From positions 1 through 64,000 of the forward strand of contig CM037835.1 in assembly GCA_021234535.1 (NCBI GenBank): a stretch of 64,000 bases of DNA. Reading direction: 5' to 3'. The translations under genes were made by a program, and so were the position numbers. Under the pieces are notes generated by a model, which saw only the letters and a program-made list of their open reading frames with translations, was not told the origin of the DNA and searched no databases. Source of the stretch: Stichopus chloronotus. Its lineage: Eukaryota > Echinodermata > Holothuroidea > Aspidochirotida > Stichopodidae. Positions 11,481 through 22,260 of the stretch are shown piece after piece; within the stretch, counting starts at the first letter, position 1, and each line of letters starts with the position of its first letter.

Positions 11481-11730
11481 GTATCAATTAATGATAGCAA
11501 TAATAGAGCAACAAAATAAGGAGCATCAACAAAGATAAACTGGTTTTGTGGCAGCTGTCCTTCACTAGTGTATTCAAGACATTTTGTTATGACCTTGAGA
11601 TGGATCTTGACTATGAGTTGCCATTGGAGATACTTATATGCAAAGATATTTACGATTGCATGTCGACTATAGATGCCCAAAAATGCTACATACAGTAGGC
11701 CTAACTTAATGGAAATTAGGTCACTTAGAA
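11464..11730 (+). repeat. Copy of a transposon segment also inside the hAT element
   Basis: This sequence aligns by eye with the reverse complement of about 34015-34310 (for example GAGTCTGTA.CAATTAAT and CAACAAAGATAA.CTG). In the shared direction both copies encode a short conserved stretch with YD-x-x-MD-x-DYEL, suggesting a remnant of a once coding sequence. No ends or catalytic motif are visible. Confidence 0.6.
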
Positions 11731-11929
11731 ATGAACCCCCCCAAAAAAAAATTGACATAAGAAATTTTTATGTGTTGTAAGAGAATTATCGTGGAACTGG
11801 TACACAGCATTGTAACTTTGCTGGATTAACTAAAAAAAATGCATGGATGGAAAGATCATGCCCAAATTCCCTTAATGAAAGGAAAAAGTCTGCATCTCCT
11901 TTCGGTTTTAAATTTGAGCAATTTTATAT

Positions 11930-12045
11930 TTTAAAAAATTAACGTAAAAGTTCCCATGACATGAAAATGACATTTTAGAGTAGTGGGTGGATTCAGCATT
12001 GAAAATATTAGAAAAAGTCACAAATTCCATCACCTCTTTAAGGTT
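11930..12045 (+). repeat. Dispersed repeat paired with 45500-45605
   Basis: GACATGAAAATGACA...AGT..TGGGTG...GCATTGAAAAT.TT..AAA.....CACAAAT..CATC is shared with 45500-45605 in the same orientation. It lies directly before a satellite-1 array. Nature unknown. Confidence 0.5.
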
Positions 12046-12084
12046 GTTGTGTAGGTAGTCCATACAGAGTAGATGTTTCCTATT

Positions 12085-13075
12085 TTTTTTAAGGTACAGT
12101 AGGTCAAAGGTCATCTGCAGTCACCAGATAGGAAAGTCTGAAATCCTATTAAGGAGGATAACTCAGCAACTGAAAGCTGCTGGAACTTCAAATGTATAGT
12201 ATTGGATGAGCATTGGCTAGCATTTGATGAGTAGATGATCTCTGTCAAGTTTTGGTAGGGTCAAAGATCACATTGGGTCAGTTGAGGACATATCCTGAAA
12301 AACATGTAAACATTGTATCTCAATGGGGAAAAGTTACTTGAACTTCACAGATGGTATGTAGGTACTCCATTGGGAGTAGATGGTCCCAATTCTTTTCCAG
12401 GTAGGTCAAAGGTCATTTGAGGTCACCAGAGGGAAAAGTCGAGGTCACCAGAGGGAAAAGTCTGAAATCCTATTAAGGAGAATATCTCAGCAACTGAAAG
12501 TTACTGGAACTTTATATGTATAGTGGTAGCATTTGATGAGTAGATGATCTCTGTAGTGAGGTCAAAGGTCACATGGGGTCAGTAGAGGACATAGCTTAAA
12601 AACAGGGAAATTTGCTTGAACTTCAAAGATGGTATGTAGGTAGTCCATTTAGAGTAGACGGTCCCAATTCTTTTCCAGGTAGGGCAAAGGTCCTTTGAGG
12701 TCACCAGAGGAGAAACTCTGAAAACATATTAAGTCAGCTATCTCAGCTGCTGAAAGTTACTGGAACTTCAACTTCTAAACCTTGCTTGCTCTTGATGGTT
12801 AGATGACCTCTATCAGGTTTTAGGGACAAAGGTCACACAAGATCAATAGAAGTCATGGTTTAGAAACCTAGTAAACACTGTATCTACGGAATGAAAAGTG
12901 GCTTGAACTTCACACTTAGTATGTAGTTTGGTCATTGTGAGTACATTTTCCCTATTTTTCTTCATGGAGGTTAAAAGTCATTTGATGTCACCAGTGGTTC
13001 AGTTTAAAGACCTTTTAAGGAAAATACATATCAGTGACTGATTTGTCGTTGACATGGTATCTCAGGGAGGGTTTG
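12085..13075 (+). repeat. Satellite family 1 (variant, ~290-bp higher-order unit)
   Basis: About three and a half units share phrases such as AGGTCAAAGGTCATTTGAGG, AATATCTCAGCAACTGAAAG, GAGTAGATGATCTCTGTCA and CTTGTAAACACTGTATCTCA. Each ~290-bp unit looks like two diverged ~145-bp halves. AGGTCAAAGGTCA occurs at about 12104, 12408 and 12555. No coding sequence. Confidence 0.85.
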
Positions 13076-13429
13076 GTATGTTGGTTATCTTTTCTTCCCT
13101 TGGCAATGGATTGTTCCAAGATGTCAATTGCAGGGTCGGTGCAAACGTCAGTTTGCCCAGTACTGTTTTGCGGACATGTTGATGTGTAATTAAGGTCAAT
13201 GCAGTGTGTTTTTGGTCTATAAATAGATCTAAGTTCTGTTGAAACTTTCTCAATTTCCGTTTCTTTAGTGCATGTGGTTCACCACATGTATTTCTGCATA
13301 CAGGTGTGCACAGTAAATGCTTTTACCACCTCGCTGCCCTGAGATGTAGGGAGTCTTTCTAAATTTCCGTAACTTTGACAATTGAAATGATGAATGACAC
13401 CTCCGTAGGTATCCTTCCACCATATATTT

Positions 13430-13620
13430 GTGATCAGAGTCAGCTGAAGAGTAACTGAGGGTTAATAATTGTACTCAAGATTTATATAACCACAAGTAAG
13501 ATGTTTTATCAGGTGTTCTCTCTAGAAGGGTGAGCGAGATGGTAAAACACAGGGCAAGTACAGACGTACAGCATATAATAGGTAAATCCGAATATATTAA
13601 TATGCTGGGTTACAGACAGA
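13430..13620 (+). repeat. Dispersed repeat, copy B
   Basis: The first ~75 bases align with 6548-6625. The DIRS element lies shortly downstream. No terminal structure was identified. Confidence 0.45.
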
Positions 13621-13778
13621 GTGCATTTGCATAACAACATAGATGATTATAGGCCTAATTTTTTTCGGTAATGCCTAACTTTTTGGGTGGTGTCCATGAG
13701 CGGAATCCTGCACATTTAAGACTATAATGTCACATATACGATAACTGTCAACACGAACTAGGCAATTTACATCATTCC

Positions 13779-13920
13779 GAACTTACCTGTCTCCATCTAA
13801 CTTATGCACATCCCTCTACCGTGCTAGCATTACTATTGGTAACCTTTGACCCCGCCTTTACCTTCGCCCTAACCCGCAATGGACTAGCTCCTCCTTCCCT
13901 AACTACCACCCAAAAGTGCT
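13779..13920 (+). repeat. DIRS left inverted terminal repeat
   Basis: It begins GAACTTACCTGTCTCCATCT and includes TAACCTTTGACCCCGCCTTT and CGCAATGGACTAGCTCCTCC. The reverse complement matches 16783-16928 with scattered differences. The outer extension ATTTACATCATTCC (13765-13778) recurs, inverted, only in the internal complementary region. Confidence 0.9.
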
Positions 13921-14433
13921 AGTTGGTTTCCATTACTGCTCTCGGAATTTTGTTGAATTTTCACTATCTCCGTTTTTCCTGAGGAATTCTACCTTTGTGG
14001 ATTTATTCCTTAACTACCTTAGATGCCTCTGAACCACGAATCGTTGATAAGTATCCTTTATTTATCGGGTTTTTGTGGGTCTTTTGCCTTCGCGGGCCTT
14101 TCGTTTTGTTCGCGCCAAAAATTTTGTATTGGTAGTAGTTGCGCGAAATTACGATTAGGTCCTCCTCCACCCCCTCCGCCTCTCGTTTTCCCTCGAAAAC
14201 ACGGAGGATCCCTTCCCTACCTTCCTACCATCTTCATTTGCCATTTTTGTTGCATTTTTCCATCATTCAGCCATCATTTGCCCGAATTCCCTAGGTCCCG
14301 AACCGGAATTCCTTAATTGTTACGTTATTCAGTTCGTCCTAAGTGTACACCATTGTGACTTCTCAGTACACCTCTCTCCTAGGAACTCCCTCCCACTAAT
14401 TCAGGATTTTCCTTCTAGCCTTGGAGGGATCGA

Positions 14434-15110
14434 GTGACCTCAGGGAGGTGGTCTACTCAGGAGTCGAGTCTACACATCAACCTCCTCGAGATGGAGGCCG
14501 TGTCAAGAGGCCTCAAAGCATTCGCGGAAGACCTCAAGGGTACTACCACTACCGTCTTCTCCGACAATATCACGACCGTTGCTTGTATCAACAGACAAGG
14601 GGGGACTCATTCACTCCCCCTGTGTCACACAACTTGGGATCTTCTCCACTGGTGCCGGAAAACGATATCGTCCTCTGAGCCTCACATATAGCCGGGAAGG
14701 AGAACTGCCTGGCAGACGCCCTGTCGAGGGGCGAAACGAATCCCAACGAATGGGCCCTTCCGAACGAACTATGCAACCGGATCTTCCAGGTCTTCGGTCG
14801 CCCACACATAGACCTCTTCGAGTCCTCGGAGAACGCGAAACTACCAACGTGTTGCACAAAATTCTTCCACCATCAGGCTTTCGGAACAGATGTCCTGTTG
14901 TTCCCCTGGGACAACCTGGAGGTTTACGCCTTTCCCCCGTTCTGTCTGATACAGTCGGTCCTCAACAAAGTCAAACGATCCAAAGTTCGAATGGTCCTAA
15001 TAGCACTATGGTGGCCCAGGCGCCCTTGGTTCCCGGATCTAGTGACTCTCCTCATGGACCGCCCGATCATGCTCCTGGGGCGGTGGAGCCTGCTTACTCA
15101 GAGGAAGGGG
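14434..15110 (+). pseudogene. DIRS RNase H domain remnant (end of RT/RH ORF)
   Basis: The start encodes STQESSLHINLLEMEAVSRG, with the E of the INLLEMEA block, followed by VFSDNITTVACINRQGG carrying the catalytic Asp. These are RNase H features of DIRS polymerases. The frame then hits a stop at 14689-14691 where a two-base TA slip in an ATATA run has shifted it. The downstream frame continues with GKENCLADALSRG and a segment (GRPHIDLFES...) typical of the C-terminal end of DIRS pol. The catalytic reverse transcriptase palm is absent from the window. The end overlaps the recombinase frame, as is usual in this group. Confidence 0.8.
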
Positions 15111-16206
15111 ACTATCCTTCATCCCAACATGGCGAGCTTGCACTTGACTGCGTGGAAGTTGTCCAGTCTCGCCTACGATCGCGAGGCTTTTCGACAGCAG
15201 TTGCCAATATGGTATCAAAGTCACACAGATCTTCCACCTTCAGGACTTATAATTGGAGACTGTCCCAATATACGGACTGGTACCGTGACAGACAAGTTGA
15301 TCCAACCACAGCCCCTCTAACCATGGTCTGCAACTTCCTTAATGGGCTGTTCCAGGAGGGGAAACAGATCTCTACGGTGAAGAACTACAGATCGGCGATC
15401 GCAGCCGTCCACCTCCCCTTCCCGGACGGCACCGTCGTGGGGAACAACGTCATCATTGCAAAGCTAATCAGGGGAACGTTCAATACTCGGCCCCCTTCGG
15501 TGAGACTGCCGCCACAGTGGGACATCAATTCAGGCCTTAGGAAATTGGCGGGGCCGCCGTTTGAGCCTATGCATGAAGCTACTCTTCCGAACCTGACATC
15601 CAAAACGCTATTCCTCATCGCAGCCGCCTCGGCCAGACGCCGTATTTGCCTGCATGCCCTCACAGTCAGACCCGGGCATTGTGGCTTCGAGAACCATGGA
15701 GTCAGGATGGCCCCGGACATAGACTTCCTGGCAAAGAACCAAACCCTACAATTCATCCCGGGGGACATCTTCTTACCAGAACTATCCACAGCTTCCTCCG
15801 TCTCACAAGACAAGAAATGGTGACTGGTACGGACCTTGAAGTGGTACCTCAAAAGGACTGAGGGGGTCAGGAACTCCACCTCATTGTTCATCTTGCCTAC
15901 AGTAGACCACCTCACACTCCTGCTTCCAGAGACACGATTTCGAGATGAATCAAGGAACTCATTCGCCCCCATGTTCCTAAGGCGAGCAGAGTGAGGGCTC
16001 ACGACGTTCGAGGAGTAGCGGCCTCTTCAGCCCTCTTTGCCGGGGTAGCCATAGAAGATATCATTAAAGCGGCAGCGTGGAAGACTCCTTCAACTTTTGT
16101 TGCCTGCTATCTTTCCGACACTCTGGCCGTGGACTCTGACTTCGGCCGTGCGGTGCTGAGCGGTCCGACGGGCAGACCCCGCCCGTCGCGCCCCCCACCA
16201 TCGTAG
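15012..16206 (+). pseudogene. DIRS tyrosine recombinase, broken
   Basis: Open in one frame to a TGA at 15821-15823. An N-terminal core-binding region contains SKSHRSSTFRTYNWRLSQYT (near 15210-15270) and STVKNYRSAIAAVH (near 15370-15410). The first catalytic Arg lies in AASARRRICLHAL (near 15622-15660). After the premature TGA the same frame continues to about 15990. The HDVRG box (H-x-x-R) and the Tyr-bearing AAWKTPSTFVACYLSD segment (16000-16120) lie in another frame. One stop and at least one frameshift therefore separate the R from the H-R-Y part of the active site. This is not a functional enzyme. Confidence 0.85.
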
Positions 16207-16224
16207 CGGCGTCACTCTGTGCAT

Positions 16225-16325
16225 AACTTAGATGGAGACAGGTAAGTTTGGAATGATGTAAATATCCCAAAACTCACCTGGTTTGGATATTTACGAATGA
16301 CGAACTTACCTGTCTCTATTCCCGC
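16225..16325. repeat. DIRS internal complementary region
   Basis: GATGGAGACAGGTAAGTTTG plus GAATGATGTAAAT complements the outer left end. CTCACCTGGTTTGG plus ATTTACGAATGACG and AACTTACCTGTCTC complements the outer right end (16911-16965). This lets both outer element boundaries be placed at about 13765 and 16965. Confidence 0.88.
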
Positions 16326-16782
16326 CACCAGCCCCGCTGACGACGGTGGGGACCTCCAACAACCTGGCGCACGGACTGGTTGCCACCACCTCAGACACGC
16401 TAGGCTGTTCACGTCCACCAGTCTTTCATCAGCTTCTCTCGGTGCCTCACCAAGCAGCCTTCTGCCCATCCTGCCAGACGCAGGACGGGGACCACTTCTT
16501 TTACAGTGAGATACTGTTCCTTTAGTACTCTACTACTGTTCTCTCCATGTTTGAACGTTGCTTGGTGCGGTATGGCACCATGTTTTATGTTAACATCATT
16601 CTCTCAACAGGGTCTGCACCCTGTGTGCTTCTAGTCCTTGGCGCCCCGCCTCGGCTGGGTCTTCCCAGCCGCCCGAGACCCCGCGGACGGAACGCTGTTA
16701 GGCTTCCAACGCCATGGCTTCCCCCCATCTGCTGAGGGGCGAGCCTCCCGGGCTCGGGACTCTTTGCTGACCACGGAGGTCG

Positions 16783-16965
16783 CACTTTTTGGGGCAGTGG
16801 CATTTAGGGAAGGAGGAGCTAGGCCATTGCGGGTTAGGGCGAAGGTAAAGGCGGGGTCAAAGGTTACCAGTAGTAATGCTAGCACGGTAGAGGGACGTGC
16901 ATAAGTTAGATGGAGACAGGTAAGTTCGTCATTCGTAAATACCCAAACCAGGTGAGTTTTGGGAT
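16783..16965 (-). repeat. DIRS right inverted terminal repeat and outer extension
   Basis: This is the inverted partner of 13779-13920. It ends TGCATAAGTTAGATGGAGAC then AGGTAAGTTCG, followed by an outer extension to TTTTGGGAT at 16965. That extension is represented, inverted, in the internal complementary region but not in the left repeat, as in DIRS1-type elements. Confidence 0.88.
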
Positions 16966-17050
16966 GTGCTAGGCCCTGTGTGTATATGTTATAGAGTACG
17001 TCAACATCTTTACTTTCATGAAGACTTAAAATGCTTTTTGTCTTTCACAG

Positions 17051-17179
17051 GTCTTTTGTAGGGTCAGGTGTAATGTAATTACTGTTGGAGAAATTGATAC
17101 TGTAAAACAAGAGTTTGAGGCAGAAATATACCTAAGCCTTCGATGGAAAGAAGATAACTTCAAAGGCAAGACCAGAGAG
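17051..17179 (+). CDS. Channel exon 2: first beta strands of the ligand-binding domain
   Basis: Flanked by a pyrimidine-rich acceptor ending TTTCACAG and a donor GAGAG/GTACAG. It is 129 bases, 43 codons, phase 0 at both ends. It encodes VFCRVRCNVITVGEIDTVKQ, then EFEAEIYLSLRWKED. The alternation of a V-x-V-GEID strand with F-x-A-x-x-Y-L-x-L-RW is the beta1-beta2 pattern of pentameric ligand-gated channels, ending at the usual RW-x-D/E turn. A minor alternative acceptor (TTTTGTAG) lies 11 bases inside but would break the phase. The start of this exon fits the end of candidate exon 1. Confidence 0.82.
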
Positions 17180-17339
17180 GTACAGTACTGTAGGTGGAAA
17201 CAAGTTGGTACAGTAGCTTGATCTGTCATCTTGGAAATCATTTATACTGTGTTCTGACATATACCGCATTTGAGTATTCATTGTGCTTATAAATTTTGTT
17301 GCTGTCATTTATAATAATAGTCCCTCCAATGTAAAATAA

Positions 17340-17570
17340 AAGTCTACAATCTTGGACAAAATACGTTGGGACACCCCGCTCCCCTTTTCAATGATGGCTA
17401 TAGGATTGCTGTTTAAAGTCTTCATTCACTCCTATAGCATGCAGGGTTTCATGTTATCCTCCCCTCTATACTTTAGTATCATATTTGCAACGTACAGTAC
17501 CACAAAGTGTTCTGGTCCAAGATCGTCTGATAGGGAGTAACAGGAGGACTAAGTCAGTCAAATCCATGCA
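17340..17570 (+). repeat. Dispersed repeat, copy 1 (partner at 19205)
   Basis: CTTGGACAAAAT.C.TTG.GACACCC.GCTCCC....CAAT..TGGCT.TAGGAT..CTGTT.AAAGT....CATTCACTCCTATAG and later CATGTTATCCT and ATATTTGCAAC are shared with 19250-19425. Both copies flank the Penelope-like fragment at 18.2-18.6 kb. No ends or coding potential are recognised. Confidence 0.65.
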
Positions 17571-18179
17571 GTGCTTTGCACCACATGTGCTAAATAGAAT
17601 CCAGTTATTGAGGAGGCAACATCATAAGTCCAATGCATCTTGTCGACCAGGAAACTTTGATACATTTTGAATGATACAAATGACATACTTTTGGCTCAAA
17701 CTCTGATATTGAAACAGGCACGAAAGAACCAAAGCAAAAAAAAAGGAAAAAGAAACAAACGAAAAAAGCATCAAAATGTTGGTAGTCAGTTTAAGAAGAC
17801 TGATGCCTATGTGTTTATTTTAATTGTACACATTGATGGCGTGGTGTCTGGTATTAAAGTAACTACACATAATGGCTGTTATGCTTGACTTACAGGTTAA
17901 TCTTACTGGGAAATTTGTGCTATCATTATGCAAAAGAAACTAAAAATTCAAATTAAGATAGATGTGACATTTGTTCATATTCATGTAACAGTGACATTGT
18001 GATACCCATTCTATTGTACACATGGAGCACTACCATATGTAATCATTTTTAGCAGTTGTAATGTAGTGAAGCTGAAAAAAGCGATGAGTTTGATGTGATG
18101 AATATACTTTTAATCAGCTGGGATTGGAAGTTAATGGGATGCCGTTTTACAGTGATTGTGTATGGAGCTGAATTCTTGT
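17571..18179. other. Intron 2 stretch, no gene
   Basis: Only short open frames are present, one lysine-rich because of an A-rich tract near 17720-17770. No motif was recognised. Confidence 0.5.
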
Positions 18180-18575
18180 GAATTCTTTCTAAGACCTTCA
18201 AACGTTTCATTGATGCAGAACTACTGATTTCTTTCAGATGTTGTAAAATTGGTTATTTTTCAACGTTAAGGACAAAATTCCTGACCTAAAAAAAGAAAAG
18301 AAAAGTGGTTGTAAATCATATTCCTTATGGTGACAAAACTTGTGGAGATGATGACATTGGAGAATTCATACTTGGGCTTTGCGACAGATTGAAAAAGCAT
18401 ACATGATCACTGTAAAAAGGCGTCCCATGAACTTCCAACCCCAGCTGATATTAAAGCAGATAATTCCTGGTACAAACATAAGATCATGGAGTCTCTTTTC
18501 ATTAAGGATTTACAACTTACCCTCAACAGAGATGTCCAGAGTTTTAATCTGGTATTCCTTATTACTTTTGTAACA
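18180..18575 (+). pseudogene. Penelope-like GIY-YIG endonuclease fragment, copy 1
   Basis: The segment aligns by eye with 27605-28015. With frameshifts it encodes an IGE remnant and then LGLCDRLKKH (near 18370-18402), HDHCKK-like residues, a PTPADIK stretch, and a clean end IMESLFIKDLQLTLNRDVQS (near 18480-18540). The order C-x-x-C, YIGE, L-x-x-R-x-x-x-H, then ESL-x-IK-x-x-x-x-LNRD is characteristic of GIY-YIG domains at the end of Penelope-like and related retroelements. The reverse transcriptase is missing, and stops interrupt the frame. Confidence 0.65.
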
Positions 18576-19204
18576 GCTGTCATTTAAATTTATTGACTTG
18601 TACTTTCACTTAGTTTGCTTTTCTACTCGACGATGTACGGTGTATTGTTATGAAATATTGGCGTTATATATTTATTCAGCCTGGATATCAAACTCATCGC
18701 TATTTTCAGCTTTCCTCTCCAACATATGGTTCTATGTTAATAGCTTCATGTACTGTAAAAATTGTAGTCACAAATTGTCACATAAGCTGAAAAAAATGTA
18801 AAAAACCAGCCTTTTCTAACATTCTACGATTTTTTCAATATGAAGCTGAATCAGCAGATCTGACTTTAACATATTTTGGTAGAACGTGGCACTATTTCAT
18901 GTCTTATAACTGTGTCTCCTACCATCATTCTACAATTGAAGTGACACTTGTCTTGAAATGCAATGCAACAGCTGCCCATCAAATGTTACTTCTAAACGCA
19001 ACCATTTTTGTCCGTATACAAAATCATGAAAAAGTCTATTCATTCATGATCACTTGTTTTCAACAAAATGTATATGCTCATAAACTCCCCAAATTAAAAT
19101 TAAACTTCTTATGTTCATAGGCGAAATTCAGAATACTTTAATTTGAGAATCCTCATACCCATAGACCTTGATAACTAATTTTTGTGATGCGCCTTGTCCA
19201 AAAT
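18576..19204. other. Intron 2 stretch, no gene
   Basis: AT-rich, short open frames only, no repeat match seen within the window. Confidence 0.5.
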
Positions 19205-19430
19205 GTGCAATTTTCTTTCAACAGTTTGCTCCAAAATTGCTCCCAAAAACCTTGGACAAAATGCCTTGAGACACCCAGCTCCCGCTCTCAATATTGGCTG
19301 TAGGATAACTGTTCAAAGTGTACATTCACTCCTATAGAGCAACATTGGAACTTAGGGGGCGTGGGCTCTCTGGTTCTCATGTTATCCTTTCACCTGAACT
19401 TGAGTATTATATTTGCAACTTAATGACAAA
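19205..19430 (+). repeat. Dispersed repeat, copy 2 (partner at 17340)
   Basis: This is the second copy of the element described at 17340-17570, in the same orientation, with a short insertion of a G-rich stretch near 19352-19375. Confidence 0.65.
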
Positions 19431-19639
19431 TTGTCCCAACAATTTTATCAAAGATTGTCAGCTGACCAGCGTAGCAAGAAAACAGTTTGTGAGGTCATGT
19501 GCACTGCAGTCCATTACATCAAGCCTAATACTAGCTGGGTGACAAGTTAGTGGTTACCGCCATGTCTGGTTGTTTGCTATAATTACGTACTGTATATCTG
19601 TGGACTTGAAAGTCATCGAGTAAGTTTAAGTTTCCTCGA

Positions 19640-19951
19640 AATGTGGAAATTTATGCCATTGCGGGGAAGATGGATGTTACCAGCCAAATCATTGGATATT
19701 CCAAGAAATTGTATCCATATGTCAGAAAGAGGATACCCAAGAACTTAAAGTACTCAGGTAAAACATCAGTAGAAAATCTTATGGATTATAGAAATTTGTT
19801 TACCACAGTAAAAGGTCTGGGAATCTCGCACTCAAGCATTACCAAGGCAACTGGGATTTCTCCAAGTAGAAGATGTATCCACAGCAGTCTCCCTCTTTTT
19901 TCTCCTCCAAAGGGTTATTTCATTCCTCAGAATTCTTATCAGATGAATTAA
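19640..19951 (+). other. Unrecognised open frame of 102 codons
   Basis: An open frame from 19643 encodes MEIYAIAGKMDVTSQIIGYS and a basic middle part (KKLYPYVRKRIPKNLKYSGK). It stays open upstream for a few codons. It may be a fragment of a mobile element protein, since it follows a dispersed repeat, but I recognise no family. No splice sites fitting the channel gene were found here. Confidence 0.25.
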
Positions 19952-20644
19952 AGCAAAGCATGCTGTAAATATGACAATTGACAGTAAGGTTGTATAAATG
20001 CAATATTAAAGTTATGCATTCTGTAAGCTATAATGATATTGATGTTCATCAACTGTGCAGATGACCAAAACTCCTGTGAAGCACTCAGCCTCATTACCAT
20101 CTTGGCACATCTCAATCAATGTACTCCAGACTCTGCAGATCATGTGTGAAAAATTATGGTGTTAATGGTTATTTTGCCTTGTTGTTAACACATGGTAACA
20201 CTGAGTTTTGCAGAGTAAATGAGACCCTGCCTTTAGATTGACAGTAACTGAATGAAGTCACTCTTTAGAGATCTGAAAATAAGACAAGGTCTCAATTAAA
20301 TTTACTTGGTAGAACATAGAATTCATGGAATATGCAATTTATTTATAGACTTAACAGGTTGATTTTTACCTGTATATATGGCTGTATGGTCTGTTTTAAG
20401 GACTTTTAAAATGTGACAAGCAAAAAAACCAGTAGTGCACAATGATTAAAACAACCTCATTCCACTTATCTGTACCCCAACATGGACTACATATTATACT
20501 GTACACCCTCTTTACAGCTGTTGTATTGATATATAGTTGTTCTCAATTCAACTTCGCTAGAAGACAGTAGTATGATCAAAGTATCGATCCTGGTCATAAT
20601 CAGCTATGTCAATTCTATTGTTATTATCTACTTTTGTCATCCAG

Positions 20645-20845
20645 GACATTGACTGGAACAACTGCTGGGATCCTAGAGTTTATTTCTTCAATGCAGTCAC
20701 CATTGACAAACTAGAATGTAAGCATAACATTGTTCCTAACGATGATGACTCTATTGATGGTGTTCCTGATGCTCAACTCTCAATACGGATGAAAGCAACA
20801 TTTAAGACTGCTATGCAACTGCATAGCTTTCCATACGATCATCAG
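20645..20845 (+). CDS. Channel exon 3: loop A region to the Cys-loop position
   Basis: Acceptor TCATCCAG, donor ATCAG/GTACAG, 201 bases, phase 0 at both ends. It encodes DIDWNNCWDPRVYFFNA, which fits the W-x-DPR block after beta2. A TIDKLECKHNIV strand follows, then an acidic loop, then QLSIRMKATFKTAMQLHSFP and YDHQ. FPYD (about residues 157-160 of the assembled protein) is the FPFD signature of the Cys-loop. The position seven residues before it, where the first loop cysteine should be, is Thr150. A cysteine pair (WNNCW, LECKH) occurs elsewhere in the exon, but not at Cys-loop positions. Confidence 0.9.
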
Positions 20846-21721
20846 GTACAGCAAGTATTTATTAGTTTGCGTTATATTTCTTGGAATATTGAGCTCTAAA
20901 CTGTACACACTGTACATGCAGCATACTTTACTCTCCAGTTCATTTCATGTCAATATTACCGTAACAAACTATCACATGCAAGTAGATATTGGTGTTTATG
21001 TATCCTTGTTAACTTAAGTTTTAAATAAATGGCAAAATGCAATGTGAGTTGAAAACCATACAGTACCAGCAAGAACTGGCTCAGTGGTGAAGTCAAGTGG
21101 TAAGTGCAGACATCCCAGATGACTAAAGTTCTACATGATTGTTGCCCTTCATACAACCAAATCATTTAGTGGATAAACCAAATTCAGATGTTGTTGAGAA
21201 TTTACCAGAATTGATACAATGAAATTAGCAATGAATTTGCATGGTAAGCAGTTCAGTACATAAGTGGGTGGACTAAAACTAATATGTTCATGACTTAAGA
21301 CATTATTTTGGGCAGGGTATTTTGTAAATGAAGGACACCCACAGGCATTTTGTGTGTTTCTTGTCCCAAAGACAAAGATAATTGCTTAAATTTCAACACA
21401 ATAGCTCATGCTTGTCAATTTAAGGAGCCTTGCAAAGTGACCTGTGAAGTATTCTAATGCTAAAGTTTGCAGATCTTCTTGTGGACTGGAGATGTATATA
21501 TCCAGATAACTGAATCTTGTTACACTACAGCCCATTCTCCCTTTGTGCCAATAACCTAGAAAACCTTTATAATGGTTGTTTTGTTATTTAATTTTGTTTC
21601 ATGGTTCTATATTTTAATGTTTTATAGTCCCCAGTGGGAGATTGGCCTTCCACTTAAACCGAGTTTACCCTTTGATGTTGAAATGAATAAATGCTATATC
21701 TTTCTTTCTGTCTGTCTGTAG
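20846..21721. other. Intron 3
   Basis: 876 bases, starting GTACAG and ending TCTGTCTGTCTGTAG. No gene or recognisable repeat inside. Confidence 0.7.
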
Positions 21722-21821
21722 AAATTAACAATTAAATTGATGTCAGATTGGCCTCTGGATGTGGTAGAATTTGTGAAAGACATGAGCATCAAAGACAGTA
21801 TTAGAATCGATACCTTCACCG
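21722..21821 (+). CDS. Channel exon 4: strand after the Cys-loop
   Basis: 100 bases from a CTGTAG acceptor to a strong donor ACCG/GTGAGT, entering in phase 0 and leaving in phase 1. It encodes KLTIKLMSDWPLDVVEFVKD then MSIKDSIRIDTFTG. KLTIKL directly follows FPYDHQ and is the beta7 strand. The second Cys-loop cysteine would fall at its second residue, which here is Leu164. Thus both cysteines are replaced, with the spacing of 13 residues retained. Confidence 0.9.
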
Positions 21822-22089
21822 GTGAGTGTCCAGTATGACCTACAGTAGAAAGTAAGAAACAAACTCTCTTTGATTCTCGCATACATCACTATTACTATGT
21901 GAAAAAATTAAGTTGGTGTGCCTAATGGAAAATGGTAATTTTAATAGTCAATGTAGTAATACATGCAGATGTAAGTAATTTAGATGTTTTAAAAAAATAT
22001 TTTCATACCAATTCGTGTAAGAAAGTGAAAATTTCCATTCTGCATCTGGTGAAAAATGAAGAACCCTAATAAGCATTTACAAATGTACA

Positions 22090-22260
22090 CTATTTTTGGT
22101 TTCGATGATAATGGTAACCTTTGTAATCATGCATATGTGTGTGTGCATGTGTGTGTGTATGTATGTCCATGACGCCCTACCTTGTAAGCACGATATCTCA
22201 AGAAGGGAAGTTTGGACAGATCTCATATTTGGTATGTAGGTGTACCCAGAGCCCTATATA
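22090..22260 (+). repeat. Satellite-1 element, head and one unit
   Basis: TTTTTGGTTTCGATGATAAT, a (TG)n tract, GTCCATGACGCCCTACCTTG and CGATATCTCAAGAAGGGAAG are shared with the head of the element at 58245-58440. Only a single satellite unit follows before the homology ends. Confidence 0.75.

Larger units (their letters stand above)
13765..16965 (+). mobile_element. DIRS-type tyrosine-recombinase retrotransposon, internally deleted
   Basis: Three structural hallmarks of DIRS1-group elements are visible. First, inverted terminal repeats pair 13779-13920 with 16783-16928. Second, an internal complementary region at about 16229-16320 joins the complement of the outer left end to the complement of the outer right end. 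Third, the contents are an RNase H-like segment followed by an overlapping tyrosine recombinase. The element is only 3.2 kb. Gag and most of the reverse transcriptase are missing, and the frames are broken, so it is inactive. No flanking target duplication is seen, as expected for this group. It sits in intron 1 of the channel gene. Confidence 0.9.

Noticed and set aside
14579..15100. First part of the 414-codon frame as an N-terminal extension of the recombinase
   Set aside because: The RNase H/pol C-terminal sequence occupies other frames here, so the early part of this frame is an out-of-frame overlap.
15385..16002. 205-codon minus-strand frame
   Set aside because: It is the antisense shadow of the DIRS recombinase, in GC-richer sequence where antisense frames stay open.
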